NCBI GenBank assembly: GCA_015075625.1
Contig: JABTTZ010000001.1
Location: 930,001 to 994,000, forward strand
Source: Anaerolineales bacterium
GTDB lineage: Bacteria; Chloroflexota; Anaerolineae; Aggregatilineales; UBA2796
Direction: 5' to 3'
DNA length: 64,000 bases
Shown: positions 25,967-36,199 of the stretch, piece after piece
Position numbering within the stretch: position 1 is the stretch's first letter
How the letters are laid out: the number at the start of each line of letters is the position of its first letter
Notes under the pieces: model-generated
Told to the model about the DNA's origin: nothing
Database searches by the model: none
Seen by the model: only the letters and a program-made list of their open reading frames with translations
Translations under genes and position numbers: made by a program

Positions 25967-28900
25967 TTACTGCACCCGTGCAAAGGCGATCTGGAGGATG
26001 CCCCATGCGGGCTGCGCATCGGATACCCCTGTACCACCCAAGCGGGTGATCGTGGTTTGTCCACCAAAGCCGAAGCGCAAGAGGTACACGGCTGGCTGCC
26101 CGTCTCGATCTGAGACGAACGCCAACGAACGCCCATCAAGTGACCACGCCGGATCGTCGTCGCGGGCGCTGCCACTCGTCAGACGTGTGATCGTCCCATT
26201 TTGGTACAGGTACAAATCGCCGCTGCCTTCCTTGAAGGAGGCAAAAGCAATCCGTGTTCCATCGGGCGACCACGCTGGATTCTGAACGCGCAAGCCGTTC
26301 GTTAGACGGGTAATGCCCGTCCCATCGGCGTTCATCGTAAAGAGGTCAAAGCTCCCCTCACCCACCGCTGCCACATAGGCAATTTGTCGCCCATTGGCAG
26401 ACCAAACAGGCTGCTGTGCTTCTGTGCCACCGCCAAGTTCGGTCAGGTTTTTGCCATTGGCATCAATCACAAACAAGCGCACACCGCCGCCGCCCCGCGC
26501 CGAGGCAAAGGCGATGCGCCGTCCATCGGGCGACCATGCCGGATATAAGTCAGCCGCTGGATCGTTCGTCAGACGGCGAGCGTTCGTCCCGTTCGCGTTC
26601 ATGACATAGATGTTCGCGTTTCCATCGCGGGTGCTGACGAAGGCGATCTGCTGTCCGTTTGGTGACCACGCCGGATGGTAATCATCTGTCGGGTCGTTCG
26701 TCAGGCGGATGAGATTCGACCCATCGGGGCGGACGGCGTAAAGGTCGCGGGTGGGGCTGGCAACCGTGTTCGGGGGTGAGTCAACCGCCGTGTTATTCGT
26801 TCCGTCGGGGTCAACCTGCAAGGCTGTAACACTGGCAGAGGCGACGAGCCGTGCGCCCGGGGTGTTCCCCACCCGCACAATCACCGTCACAGTGTCGATT
26901 ACGCCAACGGGGAAGCGCCGATCCCCATAGTCACAGGTGACCAACCCTGTTCCGGTGTTAAAGGCGCACGTCGCACCGATTGACGAGGTGGCTGAGACGA
27001 ACGCCGTCCCTGCCGGTAGGTGATAGGTCACACGCACGTTCCACGAGTCGCCCGCGCCGAGGTTCGTCACGGTCACGGCATAGCGGACTGTCTGCCCGGG
27101 CGTCAGGGTTGCTTCCGCTGGATAAGCGAGATGCGTCAGGGCGAGGTCGGCAGGGGTATTGATCACCGCATCGCTCACGGTGACGTTGATCCCGCCCCCA
27201 CCGTAACGCGAGTCGGCAACGCCCGTGATGTCGGAGGTCACGCTATGGGAGATGGATGCCGTGCCAGCGCTGTCGCGTTGGACGGTAATCCCTTGGGGGA
27301 GATTCCATGTCGCCCGCGTAAAGGTGCGGTTTGCTGGATTGGGATCGGTGATGGTGATCAAGCCGCCCGGAGTGGGCGCGTTGGCGCTCACCGTGACGAC
27401 TTCCGGTGCGTTTGGCTGCGTGTTGTAGAGGATCATCCCCGGTGGGGCGGTGAGGACAAGCGTGTATGTCCCTGTTGCCCCAATCGTGGGCAGGCTGAGC
27501 GTGGGCAAGCCACTAGGGGCAATGGCGACGCCCGGATCGTAGACACGCACGGTTTGGGTCTGGAAGCGTGCGCCAACGGGGTAGGCGGGGGCGTTGCTGC
27601 TCAGAACCTCGATGAAGACATTGTACGTCTGCGCTCCGGCGGGGTCAGCAGCGTTATCCGGCGCGTGGAAGTTCACCGCACGCGGCAGCAGCGAATTCGC
27701 CCCGCTGGTAAAGACGTAATCACGGACTTGCGTCGTTGTGAAGACGGGGAAGGTCTGCGTGACAAAGCGGAGTTGGCTGCTTGTGGCGTCCGTTGTCACC
27801 CGGAGGGTGATCGTCTCGCCCGCACCCAACGCCGTGCCGAGCGTCATCATGAAGCGATCCCCAATAGTTGCCCCTTCTGCCACATCATGGGCTTTGTCGG
27901 TGAAGATGGTCAGCGGGTCGGTGGCGTTCACCAAACCGGGGAAGGTGACACAGGTTGAGAACTCCGAGGTGTCGCCCGTTGTCAGGTCGGTTGCCGTCGC
28001 CACAATAAACTGTTTCAGGTTTACAATGCCCAAACTGGTGAAGTCCAGCGTGGCATTGCCAGAGGCGTTCGTGGTGAGCGTTGTGCTGCCAAGGTATGCC
28101 TCTGCCTGACGGGTGTTGATGCCCGTGCAGCTTTCGCTCCCGTAAAATTCAAGGCGGAAATTCCGGCTTGCCGTGCTGTTGAATGTTCCTGTGATCCGCG
28201 CCCCCCCGTTAAACAGGTTCGTCAGGACGGGGTTGTTCTGCAAGCGGTTCGGACCGGTATCCGGGTCTAAATTATCATTCGCGTTGTAGCCATCACCATT
28301 GTTATCAATCCCGCCGCCCGTGTTGTTATAGATGATGTTGCGGGAGATCGTGTTGCCAACGGTGTTTGCCGAGACGAGGATGACCCCCGACCCCATCGAG
28401 CCAACAATCGTGTTCCCCTCCAAATCATCGTTCTCCCCGTCGTTGTTTGAGCCGACAACGTTCCCCGTCCCGTTATTGGAGAGGACAACGCCGTAGGTGT
28501 TCCCTTCAACCGTCCCGTTGGGGCGGATGCCTAGCAAGTTACAAGACGTGCGCGTGTTGGTCGCGCCTTCAATCCAGATGCCGCGCCCGTTCAGGCTGTT
28601 ATAGCCAACGACGGAGAAGCCTTCTATGCGGCTGCCACTGGCGGTGGACTGAATACGGAAGCCGGGGCTGGTCACTGTTGCGGGGGTAGAGGCGATCACC
28701 ACAGTGGGGTTTGCCGGACACGCCGCCCCCGATTGGGTTGTCCCTAAAAGGAACACCTGCTCGGTGATGTTGGGCAGCGCAGCGGGTGTGGTGATCGTGC
28801 AAACGCCGCCAGCACAGCCGGGATCGTTGGAGGGAATGGCAAAGGTGATTGTATCCGGGGCAGCAAGGGTATTGGCGTCCGTTATTGCTTGCCGCAAACT

Positions 28901-30367
28901 TCCCGCCCCTGTATTGTTCGTGTTGACCACGATGAACGGCGAACGGCGCGTCACACTATCGGCTGTGGAAAGGGTTGTTCTTGTGAAACGATCTGTCGCC
29001 CTCGTTTGAATCGTGTTCACCCCCACATTCAGCGGGGTGGTGAAGCTATAGGTTTCCGTTTCCCCCCCATAGGGGGCGGTGGTGAGTGTCGTGGGAAGGA
29101 ACGCCCCACCGTTCGTTTGGGATTCGATCAGCGAGATCGTCGTGATATTCGTCGGGACATAGCTGGTATAGGTGGCGCTCCAGCTGCTCATGCCTAAATA
29201 GCGCCAAGCCGCTGTCGTCACCGTTTGTCCGGTGTAACTGATCTCTGGGGCACCGGTCGGGTCGGGGGTATATGCAGTGAGGTTCGTTGTCACTGTATCG
29301 GTGGCGTCCCATTGCCCATCCAAATCAGTATCTCGCCAGCCAATGGCATGACGGCTACTGGTGGAAGTGACATTCAGCGGATAGGCGGTTTGCTGAATGG
29401 TAGAATCTGCCATAATCGACAATTCGTTATCGTAAATCGGTCCGTTTTGGCAGTTTGTGTGCGCCCGCACGTAGTAGCCGTGTGTGTTATTAGAACTGCA
29501 CCCGCTCGTTGGGTATTCATCCAATGCCCCAAAGGTATGCCCCATCTCGTGAGATAACACCATATTGAAGCGCGACGGTCCCCACCCATCGTTATCATAG
29601 GTCAAGACCATGGCGGGACCGTTGATATAGGCATAGGCAAATCGCCCGTTGGCGAATACCCCATCGGCGTCATTTAGACTGTCAATAACGAACACAGAAA
29701 ACGCCCAATCTGTCCCGGCAGCGGTGCGCGTGGCGTTGTTTAATTGTTGGCGGAGAATCGTCAAATAGTTCGTGGAATTTGCTGTGGCGTAGCCCAGGTT
29801 TTGCAGGATGGGGACAATCCATTGATCCTCGTTCCCCCCCCCGCTGGGTTGTCCGCCGTTCAAGAGGATTGGCTCATTCGCCGTGCTGATAGTGACGATA
29901 GACGCGCCACTGTTGAAGGGCGTGTAGTAGTTCACCGTCGAAAAACTGAGTTCGCTGGCATTTAGCCCGTAATTCGTTGCTGTGTTACGCCACCATGTCA
30001 ACCCCTCATTGATCTCAGCAATAATCGTATTAACGCGGGTGCTGCTCCATGTCTCCGCGCCGGCACCCGCATAGGTGCTTTCAACGAAGAATACATTGAG
30101 CGCTACTGAGCCGATCATATAGGTGCTTGTGTTGTTGATATTTGGCGCGTCTGGCTCCAGGACAGGCGCAAGCATATTCATCAGGTTGACGAGCCATTGG
30201 TCATCGGGAACAAGCGCATCACCACCAGGGTAAAGGCTAGGTCCTTGGGGGGGGGTGCCACCTTGTGCTTGAGCAGGTGCGCTGTTCCCCCCAGCAAGTA
30301 CAAAGAGTACCAAAGCAATATTGGCTAGGATAGTTCCAGCGACGAATAGGGTAGAGCGGCGTGCCAT
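25967..30367 (-). CDS. Giant secreted metallopeptidase / beta-helix / DUF11 / propeller protein
   Basis: The 1466-residue product starts with a signal peptide (hydrophobic to about residue 26, then APAQAQ). A zinc-peptidase domain follows with HEMGHTFGALDEY near residues 272-284, an HExxHxxGxxD metzincin-like site closest in pattern to family M64. Then come a linker, a segment from about 480 with NTNNTGAGSLRQAITDAN typical of CSLREA/parallel beta-helix surface proteins, Calx-like and Ig-like regions, a DUF11 domain (about 1070-1190), and a C-terminal TolB/PD40 propeller (about 1205-1466) with repeats such as HPAWSPNGQQIAFVSTRDG. GAGG lies eight bases before the ATG. It probably digests or binds extracellular protein. 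It appears to be monocistronic. Confidence 0.85.
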   Translation of the reverse strand: MARRSTLFVAGTILANIALVLFVLAGGNSAPAQAQGGTPPQGPSLYPGGDALVPDDQWLVNLMNMLAPVLEPDAPNINNTSTYMIGSVALNVFFVESTYAGAGAETWSSTRVNTIIAEINEGLTWWRNTATNYGLNASELSFSTVNYYTPFNSGASIVTISTANEPILLNGGQPSGGGNEDQWIVPILQNLGYATANSTNYLTILRQQLNNATRTAAGTDWAFSVFVIDSLNDADGVFANGRFAYAYINGPAMVLTYDNDGWGPSRFNMVLSHEMGHTFGALDEYPTSGCSSNNTHGYYVRAHTNCQNGPIYDNELSIMADSTIQQTAYPLNVTSTSSRHAIGWRDTDLDGQWDATDTVTTNLTAYTPDPTGAPEISYTGQTVTTAAWRYLGMSSWSATYTSYVPTNITTISLIESQTNGGAFLPTTLTTAPYGGETETYSFTTPLNVGVNTIQTRATDRFTRTTLSTADSVTRRSPFIVVNTNNTGAGSLRQAITDANTLAAPDTITFAIPSNDPGCAGGVCTITTPAALPNITEQVFLLGTTQSGAACPANPTVVIASTPATVTSPGFRIQSTASGSRIEGFSVVGYNSLNGRGIWIEGATNTRTSCNLLGIRPNGTVEGNTYGVVLSNNGTGNVVGSNNDGENDDLEGNTIVGSMGSGVILVSANTVGNTISRNIIYNNTGGGIDNNGDGYNANDNLDPDTGPNRLQNNPVLTNLFNGGARITGTFNSTASRNFRLEFYGSESCTGINTRQAEAYLGSTTLTTNASGNATLDFTSLGIVNLKQFIVATATDLTTGDTSEFSTCVTFPGLVNATDPLTIFTDKAHDVAEGATIGDRFMMTLGTALGAGETITLRVTTDATSSQLRFVTQTFPVFTTTQVRDYVFTSGANSLLPRAVNFHAPDNAADPAGAQTYNVFIEVLSSNAPAYPVGARFQTQTVRVYDPGVAIAPSGLPTLSLPTIGATGTYTLVLTAPPGMILYNTQPNAPEVVTVSANAPTPGGLITITDPNPANRTFTRATWNLPQGITVQRDSAGTASISHSVTSDITGVADSRYGGGGINVTVSDAVINTPADLALTHLAYPAEATLTPGQTVRYAVTVTNLGAGDSWNVRVTYHLPAGTAFVSATSSIGATCAFNTGTGLVTCDYGDRRFPVGVIDTVTVIVRVGNTPGARLVASASVTALQVDPDGTNNTAVDSPPNTVASPTRDLYAVRPDGSNLIRLTNDPTDDYHPAWSPNGQQIAFVSTRDGNANIYVMNANGTNARRLTNDPAADLYPAWSPDGRRIAFASARGGGGVRLFVIDANGKNLTELGGGTEAQQPVWSANGRQIAYVAAVGEGSFDLFTMNADGTGITRLTNGLRVQNPAWSPDGTRIAFASFKEGSGDLYLYQNGTITRLTSGSARDDDPAWSLDGRSLAFVSDRDGQPAVYLLRFGFGGQTTITRLGGTGVSDAQPAWGILQIAFARVQ

Positions 30368-30529
30368 GAGAACCTCTACGAATCAAATGACGGGAAATAA
30401 TGCCATTACATCTAAATAGAGACTCTACAATGGGTTGAGGGGGAAAGCAAGTTAGGGGATTGTTCGGGGATTCAATGTGGTTTCGGGTTAACCTGTGATC
30501 TGTCCACGAGCTGCTTTTTACTTCCCATA

Positions 30530-30535
30530 TATAAT
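30530..30535 (+). promoter_or_regulatory. Probable -10 box for the P-type ATPase gene
   Basis: A perfect TATAAT lies 40 bases before the GTG start of the ATPase. No good -35 hexamer is seen at 16-18 bases, so an activator may be needed. Confidence 0.4.
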
Positions 30536-30575
30536 CTAGCAAAACAACCACCACCCATCAACGGAGATATTCCCT

Positions 30576-33110
30576 GTGACCCAGCACCCCCCCACAAACT
30601 ACCCCGGTCTCACCACTGCCCAAGTTGCCGAACGGATAGCGCGTGGCGAGGTCAACAACGTCAAAGTACAGGTGGGGCGCACCTACTGGCAGATTATCCG
30701 AGACAACATATTCAACCTATTTAATGTCGTTTTGGCGATTCTCTGCCTGATTTTGCTCTTTTTCGGGGATACAGCAAACGTTATTTTTGCCAGTTTTAGC
30801 GTCGTCTTGAACTCTGTGGTCGGGCTTGTTCAAGAGATTGCGGCGAAACGCGCCCTTGAACAGCTTGCCGCCATGTCCATCCAACAGGTAGGTGTATGGC
30901 GCGATGGAGGTCTTATTGAAATCCCCCTGACGGGCATTGTCAAAGACGATGTGATCCCCGTTGAACCCGGAGATCGCATTGCCGTTGACGGGCGGGTGAT
31001 TCATGCGGATGCCCTTGAGATGGACGAAGCCCTGCTCACGGGTGAATCGGACGCTGTTTATAAAGAATTAGAGGCAGCGCTCTTTTCGGGTTCGTTCGTT
31101 GTGGGCGGGTCGGGGGTTATGGTGGCGACGGCGGTGGGGACAGAAAGTACCCTCACCAAGCTGGCAATGACGGCGAAACAGTACCGCCACCCTTTGACCC
31201 CCACACAACAGCAAATCAACCGCTTGGTACGGATCGCCGTTGTGGTCATGGTACTGTTCGCGCCGATGACCGCCCTTGCTGGCTTGGTGACCCATCAGGC
31301 AACGATTGATATTGTGCGCAATACCGTCGTTTTGGTCACCAGTATGGTGCCGCAAGGGCTTGTTCTTGTCACCACGATTAGCCTGAGCCTCGGTGCGTTG
31401 GTAATCAGCCGCAACCGTACCCTTGTTCAACGTGTGAATGCCGTCGAATCGATGGCAAATGTGAATGTCCTGTGTTTCGATAAAACAGGGACGCTCACCC
31501 GCAATCAATTGACTGTGACGGAGATTATTCCGCTTAACGGGGCTTCTCCAGAGGCGATTCAAGACGCCCTCCGCTGGTATGTGGGTAATCTTTCGCACCA
31601 AAACAAGACCGCTGGAGCAATCACCACCTACCTGCACGCCGAAGATGCCGACATAACAGACCATCCCAAGATCGCGGAAATCCCCTTTACCTCAGGGCGA
31701 AAATGGGGGGCGGTGATCTTTCCCGACGGGGCGTACATCCTCGGTGCGCCGGAGCGCGTTCTTGATAGTGGCGGGGGTGATGCGCTTGAAACCTCAGCAG
31801 CTCTGGCGGCGGAGGGGCAGCGCGTCCTCGCCTTTGCCCGCACAGAGGGAACGCCCACCGCCGAAAAACTGACCGTTGCCCGCCAAGCGCTTGCTTTGAT
31901 TGTCATGAGCGACAAGGTGCGCCCTGAAATTGGCAAGACGATCCAACAGTTCACCGATCTAGGGGTAGCCTTGAAGGTGATCAGCGGCGATAACCTTGAA
32001 ACCGTTCGTGCCATTGCCCATGATGCCGGAATGCCAGAGGCAAAAGCCTTCACCGGCGATCAAATTGAGGCGATGAGCGCCTTAGAACTGGAAACAGCTC
32101 TTAAAGAAGCAAACGTATTTGCCCGTGTTGAGCCGGAGACGAAACGAAGGCTGATTCGCGCCTTGAAAGCAAGCGGGAATTATGTGGCGATGGTGGGCGA
32201 TGGGGTGAATGATGTTCCCGCCTTAAAAGAAGCAAATATGGCAGTTGCCATGAATGATGGGGCGCAGATCGCCAAAGATGTTGCCGATCTGGTGCTATTG
32301 GATAACTCCATGACGACTCTCCCCTTTGCCTTTGAGCGCGGAAAGACAATCACCCAGAAAATCTTCAGCACAACGCGCATCTTCCTCAGTAAGAATTTTT
32401 ACACCGTTTTGGCGTTCATCTTCATCGGGTTTATGGCGCTCCCCTTCCCCACAACACCCATCCTGATCAGTTGGCTGACCTTTGGCTTGGTCAATGTCCC
32501 CGGTGGGCTGATCACCTTTGACTTGATCAAGCCTGCCTACAGCCGTGATTTCACAAAGAATGTAATCCGCTATGTTTTGGCTGTCGTTTTAGTGGGCGGC
32601 TTGATCATGGCAGGGGTGTATATGCTGATGTACCTGACGCGCTATGATGGGGAATTTCGGGCAGCGCTTGGCGCGATCTCCCCGGAAGGGCTGGTACGTT
32701 ACGAAAGCGGTCAGGTGGCAGCCGACCCACTCCTAAGCCTTCAAGACGAAGGGGCAATCACCCGTGCAGAAAATGCCGCCCAACGCGCCACCCGTGATGC
32801 CACCCGCAGCGCCTTGTTGTTTTTCATGACGCTTTATGGGTTGATCATCTTTTGGAATACCATGGGCTTGGATGTTTTTAAACCGGAGACACTCCGCACC
32901 CACAAGGGGATCACTGCCCTAGGGATCGTTTTTGCGACGGTCACTGTCTTGCCTCCCTATTTTTTGCCCAATGTCTTTCAGGGATGGGTGAATCCGGCGC
33001 TTGATCTCTTGCTAATTGCCCTCATCGGTGCGGCGCTGGCGATCTTTGCCTTAAGCCGCTTAGAGCGCAGCGCCCTGATCGGCGGCTTGGTGGGCGCAAA
33101 CGAGGATTAG
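30576..33110 (+). CDS. CtpE-like P-type cation ATPase
   Basis: The 844-residue P-type ATPase has an actuator-domain TGES loop (LLTGESDAV), phosphorylation motif DKTGTLT with the aspartate at residue 302, and hinge MVGDGVNDVPALKEANM, so it should be active. The domain order and the sequence SMVPQGLVLVTTISLS in membrane helix 4 place it with CtpE, a calcium-uptake ATPase of mycobacteria. Helix 4 of calcium pumps and CtpE normally has PEGL; here residue 260 is Gln, removing the carboxylate. The C-terminal part has an extended loop (about residues 690-745) between membrane helices. Start is GTG with GGAG nine bases upstream. The transported ion is therefore uncertain. Confidence 0.88.
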   Translation: MTQHPPTNYPGLTTAQVAERIARGEVNNVKVQVGRTYWQIIRDNIFNLFNVVLAILCLILLFFGDTANVIFASFSVVLNSVVGLVQEIAAKRALEQLAAMSIQQVGVWRDGGLIEIPLTGIVKDDVIPVEPGDRIAVDGRVIHADALEMDEALLTGESDAVYKELEAALFSGSFVVGGSGVMVATAVGTESTLTKLAMTAKQYRHPLTPTQQQINRLVRIAVVVMVLFAPMTALAGLVTHQATIDIVRNTVVLVTSMVPQGLVLVTTISLSLGALVISRNRTLVQRVNAVESMANVNVLCFDKTGTLTRNQLTVTEIIPLNGASPEAIQDALRWYVGNLSHQNKTAGAITTYLHAEDADITDHPKIAEIPFTSGRKWGAVIFPDGAYILGAPERVLDSGGGDALETSAALAAEGQRVLAFARTEGTPTAEKLTVARQALALIVMSDKVRPEIGKTIQQFTDLGVALKVISGDNLETVRAIAHDAGMPEAKAFTGDQIEAMSALELETALKEANVFARVEPETKRRLIRALKASGNYVAMVGDGVNDVPALKEANMAVAMNDGAQIAKDVADLVLLDNSMTTLPFAFERGKTITQKIFSTTRIFLSKNFYTVLAFIFIGFMALPFPTTPILISWLTFGLVNVPGGLITFDLIKPAYSRDFTKNVIRYVLAVVLVGGLIMAGVYMLMYLTRYDGEFRAALGAISPEGLVRYESGQVAADPLLSLQDEGAITRAENAAQRATRDATRSALLFFMTLYGLIIFWNTMGLDVFKPETLRTHKGITALGIVFATVTVLPPYFLPNVFQGWVNPALDLLLIALIGAALAIFALSRLERSALIGGLVGANED

Positions 33111-33174
33111 ACAATTATCGCCACAAAAGTCCTTTGGGGTGAAGAAGGTAGAACAACCGGTGCGACGATGCCTT

Positions 33175-33223
33175 TCAAGCCCCGAAGGGGTGGCTGCTTT
33201 CAGCCCGCCGCTAAAGCGGCGGG
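33175..33223 (+). repeat. Palindromic dispersed repeat, copy B
   Basis: This copy matches the family described at 8013. Similarity to copy C at 50222 continues about 50 bases further (to about 33275), through GGGATCAT and TTGTRNTTAGG-like blocks, so the full element is about 100 bases in these two copies. Confidence 0.8.
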
Positions 33224-33300
33224 ATCATGCGCCATGCCGCCTGTTCATTGTGGTTGTACTTAGGGTGGGTCTACCAATAAATCGCCAATTGCTTTTAGGA

Positions 33301-33412
33301 CTTACGCAGTTGAACGTATTTACCCTGTATTCATCGAAAGGGGACGTTTGAGGGGAAAGCTCCCTCAAAAAATGGATTGCCCCTTCTCCCACTGGGAGAA
33401 GGAGAAGCAGAG
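33301..33412. mobile_element. Decayed copy of the CTTACGCA element
   Basis: It begins CTTACGCAGTTG like the element at 25746 and shares the order of GTATT-ATCGAAAGGGG, TTGAGGGG, CCCTCAAAAAA and a CTCCCACTGGGAG hairpin. The right-hand TGCGTAAG end is lost. It lies directly after repeat copy B; together they fill the 33111-33425 gap, which has no gene. Confidence 0.6.
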
Positions 33413-33425
33413 GTAAGAGCAAACC

Positions 33426-35102
33426 TTACTTTGTCTCGGTGAAGGTCAGGATGGTATAGCCACTCGGCGCGAGGGTTAGACTGTTCTCGCCGCTGAAGGT
33501 TGCCCCTTCTTGGAGCAATACCTCCCAACGCGGGGCAAAGGCGCGATCTGCCAACTGCCCAAAGGGGCGAACATCGGTAATCGATGCGGGGGCTGTCCCA
33601 AAGTTGATCACAATCACATAAAGGGTCGGATCGTCCGCCGCCCACCGCCGCAGAATGTAGGGCGAACGTTCCTCATAAAAGAAGTTTCCCCGCCGCAGTG
33701 CCGCCGACTTCTGCCGAAGTTTTCCAAGCGTGCGGTAGAGATTCAAGAGGGAATCAGGGGTGGTGTCTTGCTCCCCGACGCTCACCCCATCGTTGGGGGC
33801 ATTGTTCCGGTTAGGAGGGGTGAACCAGCGCGTTGTGGCGTCGTCATCGCCCGCTGCTGTCCATTCCAGGGGTTCACGGCGGTACTCATCATAGAAGGGA
33901 CCAATGCCCTTGACCCCACTCATCCCAATTTCCTCGCCATAATACAGGAACGGTACGCCCGGCGCGGTGAGCAGCCAAACCGCCGCAGCGCGGGCGCGGG
34001 GCATGTCCTCTTTCACGAAGCTCATGAGGCGATTCGTATCGTGGTTGTTCACAAAGCGAACAAGGCGCGTCTGCGGGGCGATACTCGTTTCCATAAGGTA
34101 AGTGATGAACGACAGGGTGGCGGTATTCTCCCCATTTAACGCCCCGCGCCCCACACTCGTTTCGTTGCCAGCAAGGGCATAAAAGGTGGGGAAATCAAAG
34201 GCGGCGTGCAAACTTGCCCCATTCAAAAAGCGGGCGATCAGGCTTGGCTCGTCCCAGACCTCGCCAAGCAAAAGTGCTTGTGGGTTGAGCGCACTCACTG
34301 CGCCGCGTAGTTCTGTCAGGTAGTTACTGGGGACAAACTTCACTGCATCAAGGCGGTAGCCATCGGCACCGTCGCTAAAGTCACCATCGGCGTTGGGGTC
34401 TAGCCAATAGCGGGCGAGTGCCGTTGTGTAGGCGCGGACGGCGGGCGTTGTGTAGTTCAATTGGGGAAGTTCACCAAAGCCCCCAAAGGTGTCGTACTGC
34501 GTGTGTGCCGCATTGCGCCAGCGGTAAAAGCTGCTGTAGGGGCTGTTCGGGTTGTTGTAAGCATCCTTGAAAAAAGGATGTTGGTTCGAGGAATGATTCA
34601 AGACGAAATCGAGGATGATATACATCCCCCGACGGTGCGCCTCTTTGAACAGAGCGATCAGATCATCGTTCGTCCCATACTGCGGATTCACGGCATAGTA
34701 ATCGGTCACCGCATACCCATGATAGGTTGGACCCGCCCAGACGGGCATCAACCAAATCAGGTTGACGCCCAACCCTTGGAGGTAATCCAGCCCTTCGATC
34801 ACACCCTTCAAATCGCCTATACCGTCGCCGTTCGTATCCCGAAAACTGCGAACGAACAGCAAATAACCTGTGCTGTTTTCAAACCATGAGGTTGCGGCAT
34901 CTGCTGCATGAACAGCGGGTGTTGCAGTGGCGGCGATGGTGGGAATCGCCTTGATCGCGGTCAAGGTCATTTGAAGGCGGTTCGGTGTTCCCGTTGCCCC
35001 GCCTTGCGCTTGAACAGCCGGAGACAGAGAAAGGGTCAGCCCTAGCAGGGCAACCAAAACGGCGGCACTGGCGATACCAAGCATCCGCATACGAGAGAAC
35101 AT
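33426..35102 (-). CDS. Secreted GH13 alpha-amylase
   Basis: The 558-residue enzyme hydrolyses alpha-1,4-glucans outside the cell. A signal peptide (about residues 8-32, AVQAQ) precedes a Thr/Pro-rich spacer. The GH13 conserved regions are all present: DFVLNH, GYRLDAVKF with the nucleophile Asp, LLGEVWDE with the acid/base Glu, and FVNNHDTNR with the stabilising Asp. The sequence FRDTNGDGIGDLKGV resembles the oligo-1,6-glucosidase/amylase calcium loop. GGGGAGG, six bases before the ATG, lies inside the last codons of the LysM gene, so translation is probably coupled to it. A pullulanase is encoded 8 kb away. Confidence 0.93.
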   Translation of the reverse strand: MFSRMRMLGIASAAVLVALLGLTLSLSPAVQAQGGATGTPNRLQMTLTAIKAIPTIAATATPAVHAADAATSWFENSTGYLLFVRSFRDTNGDGIGDLKGVIEGLDYLQGLGVNLIWLMPVWAGPTYHGYAVTDYYAVNPQYGTNDDLIALFKEAHRRGMYIILDFVLNHSSNQHPFFKDAYNNPNSPYSSFYRWRNAAHTQYDTFGGFGELPQLNYTTPAVRAYTTALARYWLDPNADGDFSDGADGYRLDAVKFVPSNYLTELRGAVSALNPQALLLGEVWDEPSLIARFLNGASLHAAFDFPTFYALAGNETSVGRGALNGENTATLSFITYLMETSIAPQTRLVRFVNNHDTNRLMSFVKEDMPRARAAAVWLLTAPGVPFLYYGEEIGMSGVKGIGPFYDEYRREPLEWTAAGDDDATTRWFTPPNRNNAPNDGVSVGEQDTTPDSLLNLYRTLGKLRQKSAALRRGNFFYEERSPYILRRWAADDPTLYVIVINFGTAPASITDVRPFGQLADRAFAPRWEVLLQEGATFSGENSLTLAPSGYTILTFTETK

Positions 35103-35105
35103 CAG

Positions 35106-36164
35106 CTACCTCCCCAAAAACAAAATCGGAATGCTCGCCGTTGTTCCTGATTGTCCAGCGTTGTTGCGTGCCACTGCCCACACCAACCCTGTTCCGCTTA
35201 AGCCAGTGGTGTTCCAGGTGATGCTTGCCTGCCCAAGCGGGTTGTTCACCTGCCCAATGAGAACGGGTGCTGAGGTAAAGCCCCCGGTTGCCGCATAGTA
35301 GAACTCCACCCGCGTGGCATTGAATGCCGTCGCTGAGACGACGATTCCCCCGGCGGGCAAAAGAATTGTGTTGGGGCGTGTGGGGTCTGTTGTCGAAGGC
35401 GACATAAACAAGCTGCTCACCGAGGGGGCTTGTGCCTGTGCTTGTACCGTCACCGCGACGGGGACGGTCTGCACGTTTTGGTTTTGGAAGCCCGTTGCCA
35501 CCGCCCACACCTGCCCATTCAGCGAAGCATCTGTCACTGCCCAGGTGATCGACGCGCCATCCTGAAGGAAGGTATCGCGCCCGATTTGCACAGCAGAGAA
35601 CTGCCCTGCTTGGAGGAGGTAAAAGGTCACCACAGAAGCGTTGCTAACCCCAGTCACGCTGACGGTGACGGTGCCAAAGGTGATGATGTAACCACCGCCA
35701 GAGGGGGTTGCGGGGGTGATCAACACTTGCCCAATGGTGGGGTTGTTGGCGACAGGGGGTGTATTCGTCACCACGACGGGAAGTGTCGGAACGCGCAAAA
35801 ACTGTCCGGCGACAATAAAATTGGCGTTGGCAAGGCAGTTCGCGGAAACCAAGACATCCACTGTCGTCCCGACCCGCGCCGCAATGCTGGCAAGGGTATC
35901 GCCCGTTTGTACTTGATAGAGTGGCCACGACGTTTGCGGAATACACGCCGAGGGCGAGGTGGGCGTTGGGAAATTGGGCTGCGGATTGATTGGGGTGATC
36001 GTTGGCAAGCGGTTGGGTGTTGCCGTGATGACAATGATCGGCGGAATCGTAGGGAGGGGGGTGGGCGTCGCTGGTGCGCTAAAGAGGCTGCACCCCATCA
36101 CGGCGATCACTACTGCCATGCACGGCACAACGCGGCGGAATCGAGACAACGTATGACCGAACAT
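35106..36164 (-). CDS. LysM lipoprotein
   Basis: The 352-residue product is a lipoprotein: a basic start, a hydrophobic core and lipobox AVMGC put the acylated Cys near residue 25. A Thr/Pro-rich spacer leads to one LysM domain, YQVQTGDTLASIAARVGTTV to FIVAGQFLRVP, which binds peptidoglycan or chitin-type glycans. The C-terminal 220 residues are beta-rich repeats that look Ig-like. ATG at 36164 is chosen because AAGGA is eight bases upstream and it gives a proper signal peptide. The stop is three bases before the amylase start, and the SDR gene ends 35 bases upstream, so all three form an operon. Confidence 0.85.
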   Translation of the reverse strand: MFGHTLSRFRRVVPCMAVVIAVMGCSLFSAPATPTPLPTIPPIIVITATPNRLPTITPINPQPNFPTPTSPSACIPQTSWPLYQVQTGDTLASIAARVGTTVDVLVSANCLANANFIVAGQFLRVPTLPVVVTNTPPVANNPTIGQVLITPATPSGGGYIITFGTVTVSVTGVSNASVVTFYLLQAGQFSAVQIGRDTFLQDGASITWAVTDASLNGQVWAVATGFQNQNVQTVPVAVTVQAQAQAPSVSSLFMSPSTTDPTRPNTILLPAGGIVVSATAFNATRVEFYYAATGGFTSAPVLIGQVNNPLGQASITWNTTGLSGTGLVWAVARNNAGQSGTTASIPILFLGR

Positions 36165-36199
36165 AAGGCGATCCTTGCTAAGTGCTGAGTCCATACCGT

